A stretch of DNA of 64,000 bases. Origin: Trichocoleus sp. FACHB-40. GTDB lineage: Bacteria > Cyanobacteriota > Cyanobacteriia > Cyanobacteriales > FACHB-T130. Location of the stretch: positions 62,001 to 126,000 of the forward strand of contig NZ_JACJPF010000024.1 of assembly GCF_014695915.1 (NCBI RefSeq). The letters are read 5' to 3'. Positions 40,201 through 48,800 of this stretch are shown here, one piece after another. The position numbers and the translations under genes are program-made. The notes under the pieces are model-generated. The model ran no database searches. It worked only from the letters and a program-made list of their open reading frames with translations, and had not been told where the DNA came from. The stretch's first letter is position 1. Every line of letters begins with the position of its first letter.

Positions 40201-41787
40201 CGAATTGTGCGCCCCGATGGTTCGGTTCGCTGGATCTGGGATCGCGCCTTTCCCATCCGGAACGCCGCCGGAGAAATCTGCCGCATCACCGGGCTTGCAG
40301 AAGATATCACCGAACGCAAGTCGGCACAGCAGACTCTTTTACGCATCAGCGCCGCTGTGGAAAAATCTAGCGATGCTATTGGGATATCTGGTGTAAATGC
40401 TGAACCCATCTATATTAATGAAGCTTTTCGCAACTTATTCGGCTACGCATTGGATGAATTGGACACCTCTGGAGGTCTAGCGCTACTGTTCACCCAAAAA
40501 GCAGTTAACCAAGAGGTGTTCGCCACCGTCAGGGGCGGCAAATCTTGGAGAGGTGAAGTAGAGATGCGATCGCGTAGCGGCTGCATCATCCAAATTTCCC
40601 TCCGTACAGATGCCATCAAAGATACTTCCGGTCAAGTTGTTGGGTCAATTGCCATCTTTACTGACATCACCGAACGCCTGCAAGCCGAGCAAGCACTACG
40701 GGAGAGTGAGGAGAAGTATCGCAATCTTGTCGAACAAACCAACGATTGGGTGTGGGAAATGGATAGCAATGGTGTCTTTACCTACGTCAGCCCAAAAGCC
40801 TCTGAAATTGCCGGCTATCAAGTTGGGGAAATTCTTGGTAAGACTACTTTCAATTTTATGTCGCCGGATGAGGCAAACCGATTTCAATCAGTTCTCAACT
40901 ACTTTGTTGCTGCACAGCAACCCTTCTCCAACCTAGAAAAAACTGTAATTCACAAAAACGGTCAATCAATTGTTTTAGAAAGCAGCGGTTCGCCTGTTTT
41001 TGAAAGCCAAGGTGTACTGCAAGGTTATCGCGGCATAAGTCGCGACATCACTGAGCGCCAAAAAGCCGACTCAGAAATCCGTTCATCACTGGAAAAAGAA
41101 AAAGAACTCAACGAACTAAAATCTCGCTTCGTCTCAATGGTTTCCCATGAGTTCCGTACTCCCCTAAGCACTATTTTGCTTTATACCGAATTGTTAGAAC
41201 ACTATGACCATAAGTGGGATGAGGAGCAAAAACGCCAGTATTTTCTCCGCATTCAAACTGCTATCAAGAATATGACTAATCTGCTAAATGATGTTTTAAT
41301 CATCGGGAAAGCCGAAATTGGAAAACTACAATTTAGTCCAACGTTTCTAAATATAGATGGTTTCTGCCGCGACTTAGTGAGCGAAATGCAACTTACAGTA
41401 GGTAGCCAACAGACTATTATGTTGCAAAGCTCTAGCTGCTTTCAACAAGTTTATGTAGATGAACAACTTTTGCGGCAAATTTTTACAAACTTACTTTCAA
41501 ATGCTCTGAAATATTCTCCCCAAGGAGGTGTAATTAATTTTTCCTATTATTTTCAAAATGAAAAATTAGTTTTTGAAGTCCAAGATGAGGGCATCGGTAT
41601 TCCCATAGAAGACCAACAACATTTATTTGAAAGCTTCCATCGGGCTACTAATGTAGGTACTATTCCCGGCACTGGATTGGGGCTGGCGATAGTTAAAGAA
41701 TGTGTTCAATTACACCAAGGAGAAATTAGTGTAAACAGTAAAATAGGGCTAGGCACGAAGTTTGTAGTCAAGTTGCCATATCAATAA
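37270..41787 (+). CDS. CBS-multi-PAS-GAF sensor histidine kinase
   Basis: The product is 1505 residues. A CBS pair (about 12-135, VMTTPVITLN) is followed by a linker, four PAS/PAC units (about 220-710; each ends near DITERK), a GAF domain (about 715-890), three more PAS units (to about 1270), a HisKA domain with phospho-His in VSMVSHEFRTPLS, and HATPase_c with N box LLSNALKYSP, G1 DEGIGI and G2 GTGLGLAI. No membrane helix is visible, so it is cytosolic. CBS domains bind adenine nucleotides, so energy state may be an input. The response regulator with GGDEF-EAL begins 34 bp downstream and is the likely partner. Confidence 0.92.
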   Translation: MQLHNQPNCSLVLEQAIDRHLLTVARDNPLPEVIASLQSGDSSRCALVMEESRLVGLFSEHNIIPLNLAQRSLEKVKVAEVMTTPVITLNISNLPDIFILSSLLQQHQIHHLPVVGDRDQILGVITPQSICRVLEKEISNLNSAFANLKSAKGENLGSVTQNRSKGSDKIGLIAPDASWQQAQEKLAIPLEAPATYLKEPYETLSVKVTDEQHSFKTLLARERQYKSVVDNVKEVFFQTDTAGLWTFLNSAWTEITGFSIEESIDTNFLNYIHPEDRQHNLELFQLLINREKDYCKHEIRYLTKDGDYRWMEVHVSLTLADDNAILGTSGRLNDITERKQAEFALQESELRFRSLVSNIPGVVYRSGYDSDWTMEFISDAIAEISGYPPSDFIHNKIRTFASIIHPEDTANCENLVLKAVKERQLFLAEYRIIRADGSIRWVYDRGQGFFGDDGSVLWLDGAIFDITERKRAEAELEKSNQRTIKILESITDAFFALDKSWCFTYLNSKAEQYLLKTRDELIGKCIWDELPEVVNSNLIKQYHKAVSENITIHFETFYGSSNTWYQLQVYPYEDGLSVYFHDITERKQAEVALQESEARYRAVVEDQTEMICRFLPDGTLSFVNDAYCRFFNKQPEELVGQTFAPFMLEEKQEWITQEMAFLTPEKSVLSYEHQVVMPSKEICIQQWTNRAIFNEFGQFVEFQAVGRDITLRKATEKALAKRERHWAALVAIGRRLLVSNNQESCYKQVLKTLGAVSRASRIYVFENHTDESGCLRMSQRAEWCAEGVNPEIDNPLLQNLSYDNYFPRWANLLARGKIVSGVVAKFPESERQILEPQGILSILVLPMIVNDKLFGFMGFDNCHEARPWASSDVDILRAAATAISMYQQRTLAELALRESEERFRQLAENIDEVFWMTNPDKTQIIYISSAFEKIWGRTCESLYNNPKSWVESIHPEDRDRIFALIRNNSQGTLNEEYRIVRPDGSVRWIWDRAFPIRNAAGEICRITGLAEDITERKSAQQTLLRISAAVEKSSDAIGISGVNAEPIYINEAFRNLFGYALDELDTSGGLALLFTQKAVNQEVFATVRGGKSWRGEVEMRSRSGCIIQISLRTDAIKDTSGQVVGSIAIFTDITERLQAEQALRESEEKYRNLVEQTNDWVWEMDSNGVFTYVSPKASEIAGYQVGEILGKTTFNFMSPDEANRFQSVLNYFVAAQQPFSNLEKTVIHKNGQSIVLESSGSPVFESQGVLQGYRGISRDITERQKADSEIRSSLEKEKELNELKSRFVSMVSHEFRTPLSTILLYTELLEHYDHKWDEEQKRQYFLRIQTAIKNMTNLLNDVLIIGKAEIGKLQFSPTFLNIDGFCRDLVSEMQLTVGSQQTIMLQSSSCFQQVYVDEQLLRQIFTNLLSNALKYSPQGGVINFSYYFQNEKLVFEVQDEGIGIPIEDQQHLFESFHRATNVGTIPGTGLGLAIVKECVQLHQGEISVNSKIGLGTKFVVKLPYQ

Positions 41788-41820
41788 GAAATTAACAGGG
41801 GCAGGGAGGAATAAGCAAAA

Positions 41821-43560
41821 ATGAACAAAATTTTAGTTATTGAAGATGAAGAACCAGTTTTAGCTGGAATGAGCGCCCTTTTAACATCTGAGAATTTCGA
41901 TGTGATAGGCGCAGAAAATGGTAAAGTCGGGGTAAAATTGGCAATAAAAAACCAACCGGACTTAATTATTTGTGATGTCACAATGCCGGAACTGGATGGA
42001 TACGGTGTATTGAGAGAACTGCGTCAAAATCCAGCCACGGCTATGATTCCTTTTATTTTTCTAACTGCCAAATCTACCAAATCCGATCTGCGTCAGGGTA
42101 TGGAACTGGGGGCTGATGATTATCTTACCAAACCGTTTACCAGAGATGAATTATTGGGCGCGATCGCTGCTAGATTCAAAAAACAAACAGTAATGTTTGA
42201 ACATTACTCAACTGAATTACAACATACAGAAGAAAAAGTCAATCACCTGGTATATTACAATAACTTGACCGGCCTGCCCAATCGCTTGTCACTACAAGAA
42301 CAGTTCTATCAAGCGATTGCTCATATAGACAAGTTACCAAGCCAATCTTCTATTAGTATTCTCTCTATTAGTTTAGATAGATTTAGCCGCGTCAACGACT
42401 TTCTAGGCTATACACTAGGCGACTTGCTACTTAAGTCTGTAGCCGAACGCCTGACAATGTGTGTTAGTAGCGGCGACTTTGTTGCTCACTTGCAAGCCGA
42501 TATATTTGCAATTATTCTTCTAACTGATGACACAAAATCAGTTGTTGGCGTTACCCACGACATTTTAAATACAATTTCTCAAGCTTTCATGCTGGAGGGT
42601 CACGAAGTCTTTATCACCGCCAGCATTGGCATCTCGCGCTATCCGTCGGATGGTGGTGACATTGACACTTTAATTAAAAATGCTTCTCTAGCAACATTCG
42701 GGGCTAAAAAGCAAGGGGGGAATACTTATCAGTTTTACACATCAGATATGCAGGCTGATTCTGTCGATCAATTGGCCCTAGAATCTAGCTTGCGCCGTGC
42801 CTTAGAACGAGAAGAATTTCAGGTATACTATCAACCGCAAGTCGAATTAAAAACCGGAAATATTGTTGGGGTAGAAGCGTTAATACGTTGGCAACATCCA
42901 GAATTAGGGCTAATTTGTCCGGCAACATTTATACCATTGGCAGAAGAAACAGGCTTGATTATGCCCATTGGCGAATGGGTTTTAAAAACTGCTTGCGCTC
43001 AAACTAAAGCATGGCAAACCGCTGGTTTTTCTTCTTTACGAGTGGCAGTTAATTTGTCATGCAGACAATTCAATCAAGCAAACTTGGGTGAGAGTATAGT
43101 CGAAATCTTAAATAACACAGGTCTGGCTCCGCAATTTTTGGAATTAGAAATTACTGAAAGCGTACTAACCCAAAATGAATCAGCAGCTATCAAGACATTA
43201 AATAAGTTGAAGCTTTTAGGAATCGAAATATCTATTGATGATTTCGGGACTGGATATTCTTCTTTAAGTTATCTCAAAAAATTTCCTTTTTCTACTCTAA
43301 AAATAGACCGGAGTTTCATCCGGAATATTAACACTGATGCTAGATGTAAAAACATCACTATGGCAATTATTCAAATGTCACAAAAATTGAATTTAAAAGT
43401 GATTGCTGAGGGAGTAGAAACGGCAGAAGAAGTATCTTTTCTTTGCCAACATGATTGTGATGAAGTCCAAGGATATTTGTTTTGTCGTCCTGTACCACCG
43501 GAAGAATTGGAAAACCTACTGTGGAAAGGTAAGAAACTGCCGATTCCTATTTTAATTTAA
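41821..43560 (+). CDS. REC-GGDEF(degenerate)-EAL response regulator
   Basis: The product is 579 residues. REC (1-120) has the phospho-Asp in LIICDVTMPELDGY and the Lys in DDYLTKPF. The GGDEF-type domain (about 140-310) has LQADIFAII in place of the signature, so it should not make c-di-GMP. The EAL domain (about 320-570) keeps EALIRW, the Asn of VAVNLSCRQF, IDDFGTGYSSLSYLK and KIDRSFI, so it should hydrolyse c-di-GMP. The kinase 34 bp upstream is its probable activator. SD-like GGAGG lies 9-14 bases before the ATG. Confidence 0.92.
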   Translation: MNKILVIEDEEPVLAGMSALLTSENFDVIGAENGKVGVKLAIKNQPDLIICDVTMPELDGYGVLRELRQNPATAMIPFIFLTAKSTKSDLRQGMELGADDYLTKPFTRDELLGAIAARFKKQTVMFEHYSTELQHTEEKVNHLVYYNNLTGLPNRLSLQEQFYQAIAHIDKLPSQSSISILSISLDRFSRVNDFLGYTLGDLLLKSVAERLTMCVSSGDFVAHLQADIFAIILLTDDTKSVVGVTHDILNTISQAFMLEGHEVFITASIGISRYPSDGGDIDTLIKNASLATFGAKKQGGNTYQFYTSDMQADSVDQLALESSLRRALEREEFQVYYQPQVELKTGNIVGVEALIRWQHPELGLICPATFIPLAEETGLIMPIGEWVLKTACAQTKAWQTAGFSSLRVAVNLSCRQFNQANLGESIVEILNNTGLAPQFLELEITESVLTQNESAAIKTLNKLKLLGIEISIDDFGTGYSSLSYLKKFPFSTLKIDRSFIRNINTDARCKNITMAIIQMSQKLNLKVIAEGVETAEEVSFLCQHDCDEVQGYLFCRPVPPEELENLLWKGKKLPIPILI

Positions 43561-43585
43561 GGAGATTCCTAATAGCAATTAGCTA

Positions 43586-45358
43586 TTAGGAATTAGCAAT
43601 AACAACTTTATTTCGTCCGTGTCGTTTGGCTTCGTAGAGTGCTTTGTCTGCGGCTTCATTGAGTTGCGTCGCATCAACCACGCTGGGAAAAACAGCAACA
43701 CCACAGCTAAAAGTGACGGAAAATTCAGCACCTTCAGACTGTTGCCGAACTTTGGCAAAGCCTTCCCGGATGCGATTGAGCACCTTGACTGCTGTTAGAC
43801 CATCTGTATGCGGCAAGATGATAGCAAATTCTTCACCGCCGTAACGACCAGTAATGTCAGTTTTACGCAAACGCTGCTGCAATAGACGGGAGAGACTTTT
43901 CAAAACGCGATCGCCTGTCAAATGCCCATAGGTATCATTAACTGACTTAAAATCATCTATATCAATCATGGCAAAGGCGACTGTGGTATTTTCCCGGCTA
44001 GCCCGTTGCACTTCAATACTTAATTGCTCTTTGATAGTCGTATGATTAAGTAGCCCCGTCAAACTATCGCGCACCATCACAGAACGTAAAAGACGCGATC
44101 GCTGCACTCGCGGCATCACCGACGCCACCAGATGGTGTGGCAAAATCGGCTTAGTCAAAAAATCGTCCCCGCCTAGCTGAATCGCCGTCAGCTGCTTATT
44201 AAAATCAGTCTCTACCGAGAGAAACACAATCGGAATCCCCATATAAGCAGGTTGCTGACGGATCACCGATGCCAATTCCAAGCCATCGCAACCCGGCATA
44301 TACATATCCATCAAAATCAAATCCGGTCTAAACTCAATCAAAGGCTGCATCACCTGCAAAGGATCAGCGATCGCTACCGTCATCATCCCCGCCTGCTCTA
44401 AAGTTAAGCTATAGAAAGTAGCCAAAGACGCATCATCGTCAACAATTAAAATTCGATACGGTTCTGGGGTTTGGGGTGCCGTCAGCGAATCCAAAGCATC
44501 AATCAACTCTCCGATATTAATCGGCTTAGGGAAATATGCCTTCCCACCTGCCCTCACTGCCTGCAAACGCGCTGTCAGATCGTTTCTGCAAGAGATAAAT
44601 ACAACTGGCAAAGGTTGTTCGCGCCCTTTCTGGATTTGGGTGATAGTTTTCGGGCCTGCCAAATTGTCTTCAGGGAACACCACATCCATGATGACTGCTG
44701 CTGGGGGTGTTTGAGCGATCGCGTCCTGAAGTTCAACAAACTCGTTAAAGGCACGAACATCATAACCAAAACAACCAATTTGCAACACTAAATCCTGTGA
44801 CAAAAGTGGATCGTCTTCAACCAGAAAAATCAGCCGATTGTCTGACTCCGCTAGGGGAGGAAGTGTCAGCGGTAGGTTTACCGATAATTCTTGAGTGGAC
44901 AGTAAACAAATTTCACTCGCCGCGTGTTTCAATACCCCTAGCAGCACCAAAATTTGTGCTTGCTGTTCCGAAGTTGGCAAATCCCCACATTCCAGCATCG
45001 CTTTGAAAACAAGTTCCAATGTTCGGGCGGCATTGCCTAACGTTAGAAAGCCAAATGTAGCGCCCGATCCAGCCAGACGGTGTGTTAAGTTGTGCAGCGT
45101 TACCAAAAGTGAGGAAGCTTCGGAGAGGGGCAGAGGCGGTGAGGCGGTGATGGGGTGATGAGGTGAGAAGAGGAATTTAGTATTATCTTTTCCCACTCTC
45201 CCACTCTCCCCCTCCCCCACTGCGATACTCTTTTCCAAACTTGCAAGCAGCTGATTCCATGTAGCTTCAATCTGCTCAACTCGACTTGGTAGTTGCTGCG
45301 TGTAAGCAATACGTAAGGCCTTTAGTTGTTCTTGTGGATTTTTCACAGAATTAAACAT
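43586..45358 (-). CDS. Hpt-REC-REC-GGDEF diguanylate cyclase
   Basis: The product is 590 residues. An Hpt domain (about 20-150) carries the phosphorylatable His in NLTHRLAGSGATFGF; it is split by a low-complexity insert of about 30 residues (GEGESGRVGKDN and SPHHPITASPPLPLSEAS) coded by repeat-like DNA at 45100-45230. REC1 (about 178-295) has VIMDVVFPEDN and REC2 (about 302-420) has LILMDMYMPGCDG. The GGDEF domain keeps RYGGEEFAII and an upstream RKTD inhibitory I-site. It should make c-di-GMP under phosphorelay control. It overlaps the REC gene by 8 bp and converges with the EAL gene. Confidence 0.92.
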   Translation of the reverse strand: MFNSVKNPQEQLKALRIAYTQQLPSRVEQIEATWNQLLASLEKSIAVGEGESGRVGKDNTKFLFSPHHPITASPPLPLSEASSLLVTLHNLTHRLAGSGATFGFLTLGNAARTLELVFKAMLECGDLPTSEQQAQILVLLGVLKHAASEICLLSTQELSVNLPLTLPPLAESDNRLIFLVEDDPLLSQDLVLQIGCFGYDVRAFNEFVELQDAIAQTPPAAVIMDVVFPEDNLAGPKTITQIQKGREQPLPVVFISCRNDLTARLQAVRAGGKAYFPKPINIGELIDALDSLTAPQTPEPYRILIVDDDASLATFYSLTLEQAGMMTVAIADPLQVMQPLIEFRPDLILMDMYMPGCDGLELASVIRQQPAYMGIPIVFLSVETDFNKQLTAIQLGGDDFLTKPILPHHLVASVMPRVQRSRLLRSVMVRDSLTGLLNHTTIKEQLSIEVQRASRENTTVAFAMIDIDDFKSVNDTYGHLTGDRVLKSLSRLLQQRLRKTDITGRYGGEEFAIILPHTDGLTAVKVLNRIREGFAKVRQQSEGAEFSVTFSCGVAVFPSVVDATQLNEAADKALYEAKRHGRNKVVIANS

Positions 45359-45743
45359 GGTACTCAGACCACAAGCGATTAAGAGTTGCAGAAAGAGTCA
45401 TCGGGTCAAACGGCTTTGCAATTACATCCAAAACGCCGAGTTGTTTATAGGAAGCTACTTCGTGAGTTTGGACTTTGGCCGTCAAAAAAATCACAGGAGT
45501 AGTTAAAGTTTCTCTTAGTTCGCGCAGAGCCTTTAGCGTACTAATACCGTCCATACCCGGCATCATCACATCAAGCAGAATCAAATCTGGGGCAAAAGTT
45601 GGCGCGGCTTGAATTGCTTCACTGCCAGAACTACATATTTGCACAGTAAAACCGCCGACAGCCTGCAAACCCAAGCTGGCAACAGTTTGGATATCTGGGT
45701 CATCTTCCACAAACAAAATCCGGTTTAGAGGTGGGGTAGACAA
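45351..45743 (-). CDS. single-domain response regulator
   Basis: The product is 130 residues, one REC domain: FVEDDPDI acidic pair, phospho-Asp in LILLDVMMPGMDG, Thr in IFLTAK, Lys in DVIAKPFDP. No output domain. It lies between the LOV kinase and the diguanylate cyclase and overlaps the latter by 8 bp, so it probably shuttles phosphate between them, with the Hpt domain as relay. Confidence 0.93.
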   Translation of the reverse strand: MSTPPLNRILFVEDDPDIQTVASLGLQAVGGFTVQICSSGSEAIQAAPTFAPDLILLDVMMPGMDGISTLKALRELRETLTTPVIFLTAKVQTHEVASYKQLGVLDVIAKPFDPMTLSATLNRLWSEYHV

Positions 45744-45871
45744 AGCGTTTCTCTAAGTTGTACTTCCAAAAAAGAGTGTGCTGAAAAAAACAAATTAAAA
45801 ATTTAAGAGTTTCTTGGCGATTTTTAATTTGCATTTCTAATGTGGCATTTTGTCAGCGTAACTGGCTACGG

Positions 45872-48800
45872 TTATTTAAGGGTATTTATCGAGTCACTGC
45901 GCCCAATTAAGGATTTGATGGTATCCAGCAGTTGCTGATTTGAGGTGCGGGATTTTACGAGTGCCGCAGCCACATGATTCGCGGCTTCAATACCAACTGT
46001 ATTGGCAGAGAAAACCACTGCTGGAATTGGGACGCGAGCCTGATTGTTGAGGTAAGGTAGCAACTCCAGACCAGAACCATCAGGTAAACTTAGGTCTAGA
46101 ATAACCAGGTCGTAAGTATTTGTCCGTAGCTTGTATTTTGCCTCCTGAAGATTCTTAGCTGAGTCAATTTCGGCTAGGGTCTGCAAAATTTTTGAGACGA
46201 CTTGGGTTAAATCCGGATCGTCCTCTACATACAAAATTTGTAGCTGGGTGCCAGTTTGTTGTCGCACTGCTTGCCGGACTGCTGCCATCAATCGCTGTTG
46301 ATCGATTGGTTTATCCAGCCAGTCTATCACCGCCAAGCCGCCGTTGAATTCCTGCCGCCCTTGCTGCGCCTTGGCAGAAACCACAACAATTGGCAGGCTG
46401 TGGGTGTTTTGCGCCTCCCGCAACTCGCGGATCAATGAAATACCGTCTTGACCGGGTAATGCCAGATCCACTGTCATTGCTGCATAGCGGTTTTGGCCCA
46501 GTAGCTGCTTGGCTTGTGCTGCACTATAAGCGATATCTGCGCTCAAACCCTCTTGCTTTAGCATTAGCCAGAGCAATTGGGCAATATCCGGGTCGTCTTC
46601 ACACACTAAGATGCGGAGGCTGTCAGATGAATTTGAGCTGGATACAATTGGCACAAGTGCATCCTGCCATTCTGGTAAGTCAAAATAGAAGGTGCTGCCG
46701 ACATTGGTAGTGGTGGTAAAGCCAATTTGTCCGCCGAGTTTTTCGACAATCGCTTTGCAAATGCTCAAACCCAAGCCGGTTCCGCCCTTTTGACGGGTAT
46801 CTGAGGAATCAGCTTGGGCAAATTTCTTAAAGATCCGGGAACGAAATTCTTCGGGGATGCCCGTACCTTGGTCGGTGATGGCAACGCGAATGAAGGAGGA
46901 AGAAGGCAGGAGGCAATAGGTAGGATAAATATTATCAGTTGCCAATAAGTCTGGACTTCTATCTTCTGGGTTTAAGCGGGAGACACAGACTTTGACTTGG
47001 CCATTGCGGGGAGAGAATTTGGCGGCGTTGGAGAGCAGGTTAGTGATCACCTGCATCAAGCGATCGCGATCTACATTCACCATAGCATCCGTTAGTTGCG
47101 GCTCCAACACCAACTGCACGCCAAACTGTTCGCTATAGCCACGATTCACGTCTAGTGCTTGCTGCACTAATGGCATCAGCTCCAGCGGTGTGAGATGGAA
47201 ATCCATTTTACCGGATTCAATCTTTTCGATATCCAAAATGTCATTAATCAGCAGGATCAGACGTTCGCTATTTTTATAAGCAATGTCTACTAAGGCTTTC
47301 GCCTGTGGGGGAATTTCACCTGCCACGCCGCCACTAATTAAACTCAAAGAACCGCGAACTGAAGTTAGCGGCGTTCTCAATTCATGGCTAACAATTGAGA
47401 CAAATTCGTTTTTCAATCGCTCTACCTCCTTGCGCTCAGTAATATCGCGCACAATTGCCAGCACTTCATCCGGGCCATTGACTACAACTCTAGCCTCATA
47501 AGTCTCAATCTTTTTGCCTTTGGGCATTTGATATTCAAACACTTGTGCTTTGTTGGTGGAAAGAGCGATCGCGCTATAGTGTAAAGCAGCTTGAGCTACA
47601 GTCATGGGCAAAACATCATAAATATTTTTGCCAACAACAGCATCAGCACTCATCTCCATAGGGTCGTTCTTAGCGGCTTTGAAATCTAGAAAAATGCCCT
47701 CTTTGTTCATGCGATACATCGCATCTGGAATAGCGTCTAGAAGGGCGCGGGTTTTCGCCTCGCTTTCGCGTAACACTTCGCTTTGGCGCAAGGCTTCCTC
47801 AGCGGCTTTGCGTTCAGTGATGTCCTTCATAAAGCAGTGATGTCCGATAAAACGCCGTTGCGAATCGTAAGCACAGATCATCACTAATTGCTTATAAAAA
47901 ATAGAGCCGTCTTTACGCACACCCCTGGCTTCAGCTTCTACCTTGCCATCTTTGAGCATTTGTTCATAGGCAGCTATCATCTTTTCTACATCTTCAGGAT
48001 GTACAGTTAAGGGCCATTCCATACCAATCATTTCTTCTGGTTGGTATCCAGCAGCGCTGGCGTAGGCTCGGTTGACAGCCAGGTAGCGCCCTTGGGTGTC
48101 TAGGCGCGAGATCCCTTCAACGGCATTTTCCAGGGCAGATCCTAAATCGCGTAATTCTGCCTCAGCAGCTTTGCGCTCAGTGATATCAAAAATCGCCCCA
48201 TCAAGGCGAATTAATTCTCCTTCCTTATTAAGGATACCCTGACCTTTTTCATAAACCCATCTGACAGTTTCATCAGCTCGAATAACCCGATACTCGATAA
48301 TGTAAGGCTGTTTTGCTGACACGCCTTCTAAAATAGTTTTCTCCACCATCGCCGCGTCTTCGGGATAGATAATGCTGGCAAAGGTGCGTACTTGATTGTT
48401 AATAAAATCACTAGCCGAATAGCCTGAAATTTCTGCGATCGCATCACTGATAAACTCCATTGTCCAGTTAGCATCACAGGCGCAGCGGTAAACAGCACCA
48501 GGAATATTAGCAACTAGGGTTCGGAATCTTTCTTCCCTTTCTTGTATAGATGCGTTTAACTGTATCTGTACTGTCTCGGCTTGCTTGCGCTCGTTGATAT
48601 CGTGGAAATAAACTGATAAACCATCGGCATAGGGATAAGTTCGCACCTGATACCAGGTGTTTAATGGTGAATAAAATTCCTCAAACTCAACCGTGACTTG
48701 CTCGGTAGCAGCTTTGTGATACTGCGAGTAGAACTTGGAGTTAACAGCCTCTGGAAATTCATCCCATATATTTTTGCCAATTAACTCATCCTTGGTTCTC

